A stretch of DNA of 64,000 bases from AC-32 sp963716865 (GTDB taxonomy: Bacteria > Actinomycetota > Thermoleophilia > Gaiellales > Gaiellaceae). Under the pieces are notes generated by a model. It ran no database searches and was not told the DNA's origin. It saw only the letters and a list, made by a program, of their open reading frames with translations. Location: NCBI GenBank assembly GCA_963716865.1, contig CAVQUF010000002.1, positions 124,001 to 188,000 on the forward strand. The letters run 5' to 3'. Below, piece by piece: positions 44,646 to 53,011 of the stretch. Both the position numbers and the translations under genes were made by a program. How positions within the stretch are numbered: position 1 is the stretch's first letter; each line of letters starts with the position of its first letter.

Positions 44646-45717
44646 GGTGTACCTCCGCGTCGCGCACTGGCTCGACGTCCTGGGCCGGGTAGCTCCGGAA
44701 GAGGAATTCGGGCCGTCTGACGCGTCCCGGGCGCTTGTTTCGCGCACGGACGAAGAGGTATTGGCCGAGATCGCGCTCGCGAGCTCGTAGCAACGGAACA
44801 AGCCCGCGCCAATCCGTCTGCGAAGCGGGTCGAGTCATCGGGGCCAGCCTGCCCCAATCCATCTGATCGTGGGTCGAATTGTCCTGCACGTCCGCCGATT
44901 CGAGGCGCTCGACATCGAAGCCGAGGTAGGTCAGGAGAAGGTGGAGCTCGTGCTTGTTGTATTCGCGATTGTGACGGCCGTACGCCCCGTAGGCGGAATA
45001 CGGGTCGTAGATGTTGCCGCCCGTGATCATCTTGACGACGTTCTCCAGACGATTGACATTCGGCGTAGTCAGGACGAGGACACCGTCAGACCGAAGCACG
45101 CGCTTGATCTCACGGAGTGCTGCCAGAGGATCGACGGTCAGGTGCTCGATGATCTCGCAGAAGAGCACGACGTCGAAGGCTCCGTCCTCGAATGGGAAGC
45201 GCTCCGTCTCGATGTTGAAGAGGGACGAGCTGAGGGTCTGTTCGGCCATCCGGCCTGACGCTCGGTCCCGGTACGCGACCGACTGCTCGATCTGCTGTGC
45301 ATCCTGCCGTGGTCCCGTTGCTGTCTCGGAGGGGCCAAAGTAGTTGGCGAGGACGAGCTGCAGGTCTGTGAACTCTCGGAGCAGCATGGTGGTGAAGTAG
45401 GGATTTGCCCCGAGCTCGAGGCAACGCCCGCGCAAGTCACGGACGAGGTCGTACGTGCGGACGAAGCGCCAGAAGTCCCCGCGGCAGTACGTGCGAAGCT
45501 CATCGGGCGGACCGTCCGTTACGCGCACGGACTCGAGGAACTCTCGGAGAGCCGGCTCGTTCAAGCCATTCGGAAGCTCGACGGCCTCCTGGAGCGGAGA
45601 TGTTGTCGTGCGCGCGCCAATGTCGTTGAGGGCTCGAAGGCGACGTGCCCGCAGCAAGTCCAGTTGCTTGCGCACGGTGCGGCGCCCGCGCGAGAGCATC
45701 CTGTGCGTCAAGGACAT
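44635..45717 (-). CDS. SAM-dependent methyltransferase
   Basis: 360 residues. RGRCLELGANPYFTTMLLREF is a variant motif I. FPFEDGAFDVVLFCEIIEHLTVDPLAALREIKRVLRSDGVLVLTTPN covers motifs II-III of type 11/12 methyltransferases. The N-terminus is basic and helical without a signal peptide. The C-terminus GRHNREYNKHELHLLL is common in polysaccharide-locus methyltransferases. The acceptor is probably a sugar hydroxyl or a small precursor. It overlaps the next gene by 11 nt. Confidence 0.8.
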   Translation of the reverse strand: MSLTHRMLSRGRRTVRKQLDLLRARRLRALNDIGARTTTSPLQEAVELPNGLNEPALREFLESVRVTDGPPDELRTYCRGDFWRFVRTYDLVRDLRGRCLELGANPYFTTMLLREFTDLQLVLANYFGPSETATGPRQDAQQIEQSVAYRDRASGRMAEQTLSSSLFNIETERFPFEDGAFDVVLFCEIIEHLTVDPLAALREIKRVLRSDGVLVLTTPNVNRLENVVKMITGGNIYDPYSAYGAYGRHNREYNKHELHLLLTYLGFDVERLESADVQDNSTHDQMDWGRLAPMTRPASQTDWRGLVPLLRARERDLGQYLFVRARNKRPGRVRRPEFLFRSYPAQDVEPVRDAEVHHVA

Positions 45718-45766
45718 CGGCGCCGAGGTTACAGCGCCCGCGGTCGCTCAGCGTGCTTGCGGTTCT

Positions 45767-46744
45767 CTACGGCCTGAGCTTGCGCAGCCCGCGCATCAGC
45801 GCGCGCATGGGCGCGGTATAGCGCCACGAGCGTGAGCCGTAAACGCCGTCCTCGACGGCAGCGATCTGCTCGGCACAAGCGAGTCTCTCAGCGTCGAGCT
45901 GGCGCTGGAGAGCCTCGTGCGCCTGCCTAAGCACAACCAGCTCCTCTAGCTCCGTCCGAAGCATCTCCGTCTCTGCGGCGAGCGGCCGTAGCTGATCGAG
46001 CTCGGTCCGAGCCTCCGCGAGCTTCGTGCGCCATGCGTAGAGCTGGGGGCCGGCCTCGAAAGGAACCGCGCAGACGACGAATTCGTAGGTCGTTGCTTCC
46101 GGGTCGGCAGCCGCCCAGGCACGCGCCTCCTCCGGCACCGTGCGAGGGATCGGGATCTCGGTCTCCTCAACTTCGAGTCGCCGCCGAAGCCATCGGGTGA
46201 TCAGGTAGCCAGAACTCTCGAAGAGATCGAGCACGCCTTCGCGGGTGAAGAAGCGCAGATGATCCTCGTCGAGCAGTCCCTGCTCCCGATACCGGAACGA
46301 GCCGCCGAGCAGGGCGAGCCGGACGCTCGCGTGTGCGACGTTCGGGATCGAGGCGAGGACGACTCCGCTGTCCGCGACGAAGGGTCGCACGCGCCGTAGG
46401 AGCGTTCCCGGGTTGCGTACATGCTCGAGCACTTCGACGAACACGATCGCGTCGAACCGCTCCCCGCCAAGCTCAACCTCGAAGTCGAGTTCCTCCGGGT
46501 CTCCCACGAGGACGCGGTCGCAGTGTGTAGCTGCGAACTGGGCTGCCTCGGCGTCGACCTCGACGCCGACCACGTTGGCCCCGCGCCGGTTGCGGAAGAC
46601 CTGGGAGAGGTGCCCGGCCCCGCACCCGAACTCCAGGACTCGCGAGCCGGGTTCGACCAGCCCGATGACGAGGTTGTGCACCGGGCCGGCACGGTCGTCG
46701 AACGCTTTGTACGTCAGGTCGGCGTCGCCGAGTCGTTCTGCCAT
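45767..46744 (-). CDS. SAM-dependent methyltransferase with C-terminal coiled coil
   Basis: 325 residues. RVLEFGCGAGHLSQVFRNRRGANVVGVEVD is motif I with the acidic SAM ligand, and FVEVLEHVRNPGTLLRRVRPFV follows. After residue 225 the chain becomes a coiled coil (KLAEARTELDQLRPLAAETEMLR). It ends in GVYGSRSWRYTAPMR, a tail seen at the end of coiled-coil regions in many glycan-modifying proteins. It is the mirror arrangement of the enzyme at 43386, whose coil is N-terminal. The start is ATG 46744, separated by 57 bp from the upstream GT2 gene. Confidence 0.8.
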   Translation of the reverse strand: MAERLGDADLTYKAFDDRAGPVHNLVIGLVEPGSRVLEFGCGAGHLSQVFRNRRGANVVGVEVDAEAAQFAATHCDRVLVGDPEELDFEVELGGERFDAIVFVEVLEHVRNPGTLLRRVRPFVADSGVVLASIPNVAHASVRLALLGGSFRYREQGLLDEDHLRFFTREGVLDLFESSGYLITRWLRRRLEVEETEIPIPRTVPEEARAWAAADPEATTYEFVVCAVPFEAGPQLYAWRTKLAEARTELDQLRPLAAETEMLRTELEELVVLRQAHEALQRQLDAERLACAEQIAAVEDGVYGSRSWRYTAPMRALMRGLRKLRP

Positions 46745-46801
46745 TCATGAGAGAACCTAGCGCGACAGTCGGCTGGGACTCCGACCCCGCGCGGCAGCCG
46801 A

Positions 46802-47557
46802 TCAGAGGCTCCGAAGGGTCTCCGGGTGCTTGCGGACGTAGCGGAGGATGCTCCGCCAGTGCCACAGCGTCCGCCGGGTCAGGAAGCGGTGGTCGGTCAC
46901 TGCCTGATGGTGGTGAATGACGATTGCTTCCGGGACGTACCAGCACTCCCAACCGGCACTGCGCGCGCGGTAGGCGAGGTCGATCTCGTCGCCGTAAAGC
47001 CGGAAGCCCTCGTCGTAGCCGCCGAGCTCGTCCATGGCCTCCCGGCGGAGCAACAGGATCGCGGCCAGGATCCAGTCCGCCTGTGTCGGCTGCTTGGGCT
47101 GCTCGTCGAACAGGTAATGGTCGCGCTGGCGCTCCTGCGGCTTGTAGATGAGGCGCAGCGGCGTCCGGCGGACGAGCGTCCCCGAGACCGTCGGGAAGCT
47201 GCGGCGCGACGGCTGCCACGTTCCGTCTGGGTAGCGAAGCTGCGGTCCGATGATCCCGGCGCGCGGGTGCTCCTCGGCGAACCGGCGCATGATCTCGACC
47301 GCACCGGGCATCACCTCGGTGTCGGGGTTCGCGGTGATGAAGAAGGGCGCGCTGGTCGCGGCGAAGCCCTTGTTGATGTTTGTCGCCACGCCGAGCGGCT
47401 TCTCGTTGTCGAGGACCACGATGCCGTCTGGGATCGACGGGGGCCGGCCGCCGTTGGCGACGAGGACGAGCTCCTCGACCTGCGGAGCCAGCGACTCGAG
47501 CGCGGTCGTGGGATCGTCGTCGCCCGGCGTCCAGACCACGACCGCCCCGACGCTCAC
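46802..47557 (-). CDS. Family 2 glycosyltransferase, rhamnosyltransferase-like
   Basis: 251 residues from GTG 47557. SVGAVVVWTPGDDDPTTALESL starts the GT-A fold. LVANGGRPP, NINKGFAATSAPFFITANPDTE (NPDTE as DxD equivalent) and RLYGDEIDLAYRARSAGWECW follow WbbL-like enzymes. It resembles the GT2 encoded at 5354-6283 in plan. The start overlaps the preceding stop by GTGA. The protein is short for the class, lacking a C-terminal extension. Confidence 0.85.
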   Translation of the reverse strand: MSVGAVVVWTPGDDDPTTALESLAPQVEELVLVANGGRPPSIPDGIVVLDNEKPLGVATNINKGFAATSAPFFITANPDTEVMPGAVEIMRRFAEEHPRAGIIGPQLRYPDGTWQPSRRSFPTVSGTLVRRTPLRLIYKPQERQRDHYLFDEQPKQPTQADWILAAILLLRREAMDELGGYDEGFRLYGDEIDLAYRARSAGWECWYVPEAIVIHHHQAVTDHRFLTRRTLWHWRSILRYVRKHPETLRSL

Positions 47558-48600
47558 AGCAACTCCCGGTAGACGTTCAGGGTGCGTCGCGCCGTCTCGG
47601 CCCACGTGAACTGCCGCGCGCGCTCGAGGCCCGCGCCGACGAGCCGCTCCCGGTCCGCGAGCGCGCGCTCGATTCCGCCCGCCAGCTCGACGGGATTTCC
47701 GGGCTCGACCAGGATTGCGGCGTCACCAGCGACCTCGGGAAGGGCGCCCGCGCGCGTGGCCACGACGGGAGTTCCGCACGCCATCGCCTCGAGGACCGGG
47801 AGTCCGAATCCCTCGTGGCGGGACGGGAAGACCAGGCATTCGGCTCCGCGGTACAACGCGGCGAGGTCCTCGCTCGAGACGTGGCCCTTGAACTCGACGC
47901 GCCCGTCGACGCGGCAGCGCTGTGCTGCCGCCCGGGCCGCGGAGCCCTCGCCCTTGTCCGGGCCGGCGAAGACGAGCCGGAGCTCGTCGGAGTCGAGGAG
48001 CGCGAGCCCCTCGATCGCGGTGACCGGATCCTTGCGCGGCTCGAGCGAGCCGACGACCAGGGCGTACGGCCGGCCGTTCACCTGCGGGCCGTCCGGCCCG
48101 AAGGGCGCTCCGACGCCGTTCGGGACGACGGCGATCCGCTCGGCGGGGATCCCGCGGGAGAGCAGGTCGCGCCTCGTGCTCTCGGAGCCGGTGATCACGC
48201 GGGCCGCCCGGCGCGCAGCACGCAGGACGAAGGCCCGGAAGACCAGCCGGTCGCGCAGGCCCATCCACTGGGGCTCGTCCTCGAACGCGAGGTCGTGCAC
48301 CGTGACGACGGCCGGGCACGGGCAGGCGGGCGGTATGGCGTGCTGGAAGTGAGCCACCTGCGGCCGGAGTCGCCGGAGGAGGGGAGGGAGCCGAAGGCCC
48401 GCGCGGAGGAGCTGGTGGCGGGCCGGCAGCTCGACCGGCTCGATGCCCTCGGGCACGAGCTCCGGGTGCCGCGTGATCGCGGCGATGCGGAGGTCCTCAG
48501 CGCGGCCGGCGAGCTCGCGCAGCAGCTCGCGGACGTACGTCTCGTTCCCGGTTCGCTGCCGTCCCAGGGCATCGGCGTCGATCGCGACAAGCGGTCTCAT
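47554..48600 (-). CDS. Family 4 glycosyltransferase, mannosyltransferase-like
   Basis: 348 residues. VAIDADALGRQRTGNETYVRELLREL is the typical N-terminus of WbdA/MtfB-like GT4 enzymes. VVTVHDLAFED, YALVVGSLEPRKDPVTAI and PSRHEGFGLPVLEAMACGTPVVA complete the fold. The start ATG 48600 overlaps the upstream stop by ATGA; the frame stays open further upstream but loses family character. It is one of three coupled GT4 genes (47554-50878). Confidence 0.88.
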   Translation of the reverse strand: MRPLVAIDADALGRQRTGNETYVRELLRELAGRAEDLRIAAITRHPELVPEGIEPVELPARHQLLRAGLRLPPLLRRLRPQVAHFQHAIPPACPCPAVVTVHDLAFEDEPQWMGLRDRLVFRAFVLRAARRAARVITGSESTRRDLLSRGIPAERIAVVPNGVGAPFGPDGPQVNGRPYALVVGSLEPRKDPVTAIEGLALLDSDELRLVFAGPDKGEGSAARAAAQRCRVDGRVEFKGHVSSEDLAALYRGAECLVFPSRHEGFGLPVLEAMACGTPVVATRAGALPEVAGDAAILVEPGNPVELAGGIERALADRERLVGAGLERARQFTWAETARRTLNVYRELL

Positions 48601-49874
48601 GTCGGGGAATCGTGAACGACGTCGCGCACGCCTGTGTCCCGCGGCTCGAGCAGCAGCTCGACCATTCGCCGGACACTCGTCTCCCAGTCGAGCCACCGGA
48701 ACTCGGGAGCTGCCTGTTCGCGCTCTTGGCGTTCGGCGATCTGGGCGGCGAGATCCTCGGCGCTCTGCGGATCGAAGTACACGGCGCTCGTGCCGACGAT
48801 CTCCTCGTGCAGCGGCGTCCGGCTGGCGAAGACCGGCAGCGAATGGTGCAGCGCTTCGACCGTCGGCAGGTCGAATCCCTCCGCGACCGACGGCGCGATC
48901 AGGGCCTTCGCGTTTCGGTAGCAGAACGAGAGCGCGTCGTCGTCGGCATCGTCGACGAGGAACAGGCGGGAGCCCCAGCTCGTCGATGCCCTCATCTCGC
49001 GCACGAGCGGGTCGGACAGCGGCGTGAGCGAGCCGATGAAGCAGAGCGTCGCTTCGGAGCCTCGCCGCCAGAGCAGCTCGAAGGCGCGAAGGACGAGCGT
49101 GTGGTTCTTCCGCGGCTCGAGCGCGCCGACCACGAGGTACGGCTCGGCCGCCGTGATTCGCTCGAGGTCCTCGCGTACCCGAGCGGGCCCGGCGCTTGCT
49201 GCTTCGAAGTCGGCGCCCAGGTACGTGGTTGCGGCCTCGAAGTCGATTCCGAGGCGCGCGGCGTACTGCTCGACTCCCTTCCGCGTCGTGTCCGAGATCG
49301 CCAGGCCGAAGTCGGCAACGGACAAGAGGGCGTCGAGCCAGCGCCGAAACTGGGCCACATACTCGTCGCTCAGATACTCCGGGTGGCTGACCGGGATCAG
49401 GTCGTAGAAGAGAGGCACGATCCGCGCCTCCTGGCGGTGGGGCTCGCGCAGCGAGTCGACGTACGCGGGAGGTAGGACCCAGGTCGCGTCCGGGCAGAAG
49501 AGCACGTCGCCGGGGCCGAAGCGGACGGCGGGTCGGTTCTTCAGGAGGTTCTGCCTCCGCCGCTCTTTGACCCGGCGATAGGTCTTGCGCAGGAGTCGTC
49601 GGGCGGAGGAAAGGCCTGCCCTTTCGAGGCGTCGGTTTGTGCCGAGCTTCATCCTGTCGAGCCGCGGGGCGGCGCTTCGCCGCTCCGCCACCGAGGGAAT
49701 TAGCCGGAAGGAGCCGTCACCCGACCAGGCGACCGCCTCGCAAACCACCCTGAAGCCGCTGCACACGGCCGGCGCGTGCTCCAGCACCTTCATGACGACC
49801 CGATCCACCCCCCGGCGCGGGTTGCCGCGGTCGACGTGTGAGCAGTCGATGAAGAGGCGCGTCGGCTGGGTCAC
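48597..49874 (-). CDS. Family 4 glycosyltransferase
   Basis: 425 residues. RLFIDCSHVDRGNPRRGVDRVVMKVLEH starts the acceptor domain. VPLFYDLIPVSHPEYLSDEYV, YLVVGALEPRKNHTLVLRAFELL and PSVAEGFDLPTVEALHHSLPVFA are the expected donor-domain segments. It carries a basic insert near residues 70-110. The GTG start overlaps the upstream gene by GTGA. Enzymes of this type often add mannose or rhamnose; the donor here is not determined. Confidence 0.86.
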   Translation of the reverse strand: MTQPTRLFIDCSHVDRGNPRRGVDRVVMKVLEHAPAVCSGFRVVCEAVAWSGDGSFRLIPSVAERRSAAPRLDRMKLGTNRRLERAGLSSARRLLRKTYRRVKERRRQNLLKNRPAVRFGPGDVLFCPDATWVLPPAYVDSLREPHRQEARIVPLFYDLIPVSHPEYLSDEYVAQFRRWLDALLSVADFGLAISDTTRKGVEQYAARLGIDFEAATTYLGADFEAASAGPARVREDLERITAAEPYLVVGALEPRKNHTLVLRAFELLWRRGSEATLCFIGSLTPLSDPLVREMRASTSWGSRLFLVDDADDDALSFCYRNAKALIAPSVAEGFDLPTVEALHHSLPVFASRTPLHEEIVGTSAVYFDPQSAEDLAAQIAERQEREQAAPEFRWLDWETSVRRMVELLLEPRDTGVRDVVHDSPT

Positions 49875-50878
49875 GCGGCGACCTCGCGGTACACGTCGAG
49901 GGTCGCCTCCGCAGCCCGCTGCCAATCGTACGCGGCCGCCCGCTCCAGGCCCCGGTTATGGAGCTCGTCGCGCCGCTCGATCGCCTCCGTCAGGCCGGCG
50001 GCGATCGCATCAGGGTCCAGCGGGTCGACCGGCACGCTCGCCTGCGCGGCGAACTCGGTGAAGGGCGGACGGTTCGACGTCACGACGGGCGTGCCGCAGG
50101 CCATCGCCTCGAGCACGGGCAGGCCGAACCCCTCGTAGAGCGAGACGTACGCGGCACAGCGGGCGCCGCGGTAGAGCCGCGCGAGCTCATCATCCGACAC
50201 CTCGCCCAGCCAGCGAACCCGCTCGCCGTCGACCCGCACGTCTCCCCAGCCTCGGGCGCCGACGAGCCGCAGCTCGCAGCCGTCGAGGCTTGCCCGGTGG
50301 AACGCCTCGACGAGACGAGGAAGGTTCTTCCGCGGCTCGAGGGTGGAGACGGCCAGCACAAAGTTGCCCTCCGTCGCCGGGCCGTTGGGCACGAAGGGCT
50401 CTCCGACACCGTGCGGGATCACATGCACCTTCTCCTCGGGCACTTCTAGGAGCTCGACGAGCTCGCAGCGAGTGAACTCGGAGAAGGTGACGATTCTCGC
50501 CGCCGCCCGGGCAACGTGTGGCAGCGCAAAAGCGCTGTAGTGCCGACTCCAGCGGTTGAACGCCTCCGGGTGTCTCAGGACAGCGAGATCGTGGAACGAG
50601 ACCACGAGCGGGACGGATGAGTGAAACGGCGCACGAAAGGTCGGGCAGTGGAGGACGTCGAGGCCGTCGCGCCTCGCGCGCACAGGCAGCGCGGCCAGGT
50701 ACCAGCCGACGTCCCGCACCGGAACGAGAGCCCGGCTGTTCCCGCCGAGCCGGTAGCGGCGCAGCTCGAGCGCCGGCTCATGCTCGAGCTCGGCGACCAA
50801 AGACGAGATGTAGCGCGCTGTGCCCGCCCTCGTCTGCGCGAGCGGCGAGACGTCGATGCCCACGCGAAGGCCGGCCAT
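49871..50878 (-). CDS. Family 4 glycosyltransferase, mannosyltransferase-like
   Basis: 335 residues from ATG 50878 (MAGLRVGIDVSPLAQTRAGTARY). An alternative ATG at 50896 adds six residues. VVSFHDLAVLRHPEAFN, FVLAVSTLEPRKNLPRLVEAF and VSLYEGFGLPVLEAMACGTPVV identify the GT4 fold. It is closely related in plan to the enzyme at 47554. It is the first gene of the minus-strand run and lies back to back with the ABC permease gene, so both promoters must share or overlap this very short interval. Confidence 0.88.
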   Translation of the reverse strand: MAGLRVGIDVSPLAQTRAGTARYISSLVAELEHEPALELRRYRLGGNSRALVPVRDVGWYLAALPVRARRDGLDVLHCPTFRAPFHSSVPLVVSFHDLAVLRHPEAFNRWSRHYSAFALPHVARAAARIVTFSEFTRCELVELLEVPEEKVHVIPHGVGEPFVPNGPATEGNFVLAVSTLEPRKNLPRLVEAFHRASLDGCELRLVGARGWGDVRVDGERVRWLGEVSDDELARLYRGARCAAYVSLYEGFGLPVLEAMACGTPVVTSNRPPFTEFAAQASVPVDPLDPDAIAAGLTEAIERRDELHNRGLERAAAYDWQRAAEATLDVYREVAA

Positions 50879-50922
50879 TCGCGGGTCAGTATGCATCGGA
50901 ACGGCTGAGTATCCTGCGCGGC

Positions 50923-51753
50923 GTGGCCGTCAACGTCGGCACTCGAACAGCTTCGCTGCCCACGCTGGGCTGGCTGACCCAGTACAGCGAGCTCCTGCGC
51001 ACGCTCTTCCGGCGCGAGCTGCGGGCGCGCTACAAGGGCTCGGCCCTCGGCGTCGTCTGGTCGGTCATCTACCCGCTCGCGATGATGGCCGTCTACACCC
51101 TAGTCTTCTCCGTGCTCTGGAAGACGGCCGGGGCCATCCCGCACTACGCGCTCTTCGTCCTGGCCGGGCTCACCGTGTGGGTGTTCTTCCAGGGAGCGGT
51201 GCAGCTCGCCACCGCGTCGCTCCTCGCCAACGCGGACCTGATCAAGAAGATCTGGTTCCCGCGCGAGCTCGTCCCCGCGGCCACGGTGCTCGCCCAGGGC
51301 ACGTCGGCGGTGGTCATGCTCGCCATCTTGATCGTGGCCGACCTGATCGTCGTGCCCGGGACCGCCCGCACGATGATCCTCGTCGTCCCGTTCTCGGCGG
51401 CGCTGCTCTGCCTCGTGCTCGGCTTCGCCTGGCTGCTGTCCGTTGCGAACGTCTTCTTCCGCGACGTTGGCCACCTGCTCAGCGTCGTCTTCCTGCCCTG
51501 GTTCTTCCTGACGCCGGTCCTGTACAGCCTCCCGCAGCTGCCGGCCGCCTCGTCGCATCCCTGGCTGATCCACCTGCTCCAGTACGGGAACCCGGTCACG
51601 CCGTACGTGGAGGGCATCCGCGGGGCGGTCCTCCAGGCGAACGTGGTGGCCGCTCCCCTGCTCGTCTACATCTTCGTCGTCGGCCCGGCGCTGGCGCTCG
51701 TCGGCCTCTGGGTCGTCCAGCGCTACGAGGACGAGCTGGCGGTAGAGCTCTGA
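50923..51753 (+). CDS. wzm: ABC-2 type polysaccharide export permease (Wzm/TagG family)
   Basis: 276 residues with six membrane helices. LLRTLFRRELRARYKGSALGVVWSVIYPLAMM is the conserved N-terminal amphipathic region and first helix. FFQGAVQLATASLLANADLIKKIWFPRE is the family signature, and FFLTPVLYSLPQLP lies before the last helices. It forms the membrane channel that moves finished lipid-linked polysaccharide across the inner membrane, working with the ATPase encoded 2 bp downstream. GTG 50923 is the best start. Confidence 0.9.
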   Translation: MAVNVGTRTASLPTLGWLTQYSELLRTLFRRELRARYKGSALGVVWSVIYPLAMMAVYTLVFSVLWKTAGAIPHYALFVLAGLTVWVFFQGAVQLATASLLANADLIKKIWFPRELVPAATVLAQGTSAVVMLAILIVADLIVVPGTARTMILVVPFSAALLCLVLGFAWLLSVANVFFRDVGHLLSVVFLPWFFLTPVLYSLPQLPAASSHPWLIHLLQYGNPVTPYVEGIRGAVLQANVVAAPLLVYIFVVGPALALVGLWVVQRYEDELAVEL

Positions 51754-51754
51754 C

Positions 51755-53002
51755 GTGAGCGTCCAGACCGGGGTGGCCGACGGCGAGATCCGCGGACGCG
51801 GGCTCGGCCGCGTCTTCCAGATCAGGCTTACGAAGAGCCGCTCGCTCAAGGAGACGATCCTGCGCCGGGAGCTACCGCGGACGCGTGAGCTCAGGGCGCT
51901 GCAGGACGTCGACGTCCACGTCGACCCGGGCGAGGCCTTCGGCATCGTCGGTCCCAACGGCTCCGGCAAGTCGACGCTGCTGAAGCTGATCGCAGGGATC
52001 TTCGCCCCGACGACGGGCGAGCTCGAGGTCGGTGGCCGCGTGGGCTCGATGATCGAGCTCGGCGCCGGCTTCCACCCGGAGTTCACGGGCGTCGAGAACG
52101 TCTACCTGAACGCCGCCATCTACGGGCTCAAGCGGAGCTACGTCGACGAGCACCTCGATGAGATCATCAGGTTCGCCGAGCTCGAGGCCTTCGCCGACGT
52201 GCCGGTGCGCGCGTACTCCTCCGGGATGTACATGCGCCTCGGCTTCTCCGTCGCGATGCACATCAACCCGAACGTGCTCCTGCTCGACGAGGTGCTCGCC
52301 GTCGGCGACGAGGGCTTCCAGCAGAAGTGCTTCGTGAAGATCGGGGAGTTCAAGCAGCGTGGCGGGACGATCGTGTTCGTCTCCCACGACCCGGGCGCCG
52401 TCGAGCGGGTCTGCGACCGCGCGATCATGCTCGAGGAGGGACGGGTAGTCGAGGAGGGTCCGGCGGGGGAGGTCGTGCGCGCCTACCACCGCCGCCTCGT
52501 GCGCAGCCCTGCCGAGACCCTGGGCGCGCGGGACGGCGACTCCTTCGGGCCGTGCCGCGTCCACGAGGTGCGCGCGGTGTCGGGCGACGGCGAGATCCGC
52601 GACCGCTTCACGGAGGGGGAGCCGATGACGCTCGAGCTCTGGCTCTACTCGGAGGAGGGGATCGACGGTGCCCGCGTCACGGTCGGCATCCGCGACGGCG
52701 GCGGAACGCCGGTCGGCTCACAGGCGGTCGAGGACGTGCGGCTGCGCCCGGAGCGGCTCGAGCTGCTCCGCCTCCACTTCCCCGGGCTGCCGATGCGCGA
52801 GGGCCGCTTCTTCGTCGACGTCGGCGTCGCGGGGCCCGACCACCGCGAGCTGGCGCTCGTGGAGCGCGCGCTCGAGCTGAGCGTCTTCGGCCAGGACGCA
52901 GCCGGGGCGGGACCGATCCGGCTCGGCGGCTCGTGGGAGCTGCCGAACCCCGCTCTGGACGGTGCCCCGGAGGCGACGGGCGCAGGCCCGCCCGGTGGCT
53001 AG
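51755..53002 (+). CDS. wzt: ABC transporter ATP-binding protein Wzt with C-terminal glycan-binding domain
   Basis: 415 residues. The nucleotide-binding domain has FGIVGPNGSGKSTLLKLIAG (Walker A), GSMIELGAGFHPEFTGVENVYLN, YSSGMYMRLGFSVA (signature) and NVLLLDEVLAVGDEGF (Walker B). Residues about 255-390 form a beta-rich Wzt_C domain (TLELWLYSEEGIDGARVTVGIRD), which in family members recognises the terminal modification of the O-polysaccharide. That fits the methyltransferases in the minus-strand block. A Gly/Pro-rich tail ends the protein. The TAG stop doubles as part of a TAGGCT box before hemE. Confidence 0.9.
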   Translation: MSVQTGVADGEIRGRGLGRVFQIRLTKSRSLKETILRRELPRTRELRALQDVDVHVDPGEAFGIVGPNGSGKSTLLKLIAGIFAPTTGELEVGGRVGSMIELGAGFHPEFTGVENVYLNAAIYGLKRSYVDEHLDEIIRFAELEAFADVPVRAYSSGMYMRLGFSVAMHINPNVLLLDEVLAVGDEGFQQKCFVKIGEFKQRGGTIVFVSHDPGAVERVCDRAIMLEEGRVVEEGPAGEVVRAYHRRLVRSPAETLGARDGDSFGPCRVHEVRAVSGDGEIRDRFTEGEPMTLELWLYSEEGIDGARVTVGIRDGGGTPVGSQAVEDVRLRPERLELLRLHFPGLPMREGRFFVDVGVAGPDHRELALVERALELSVFGQDAAGAGPIRLGGSWELPNPALDGAPEATGAGPPGG

Positions 53003-53011
53003 GCTGCGTTC
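53000..53011 (+). promoter_or_regulatory. TAGGCT -10-like box of the heme genes, leaderless spacing
   Basis: TAGGCT at 53000-53005 lies 6 nt before GTG 53012, and no Shine-Dalgarno is present. Its TAG is the wzt stop codon. The same hexamer stands 7 nt before the cofC start at 55201, again using the stop codon of the gene before. Confidence 0.45.
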
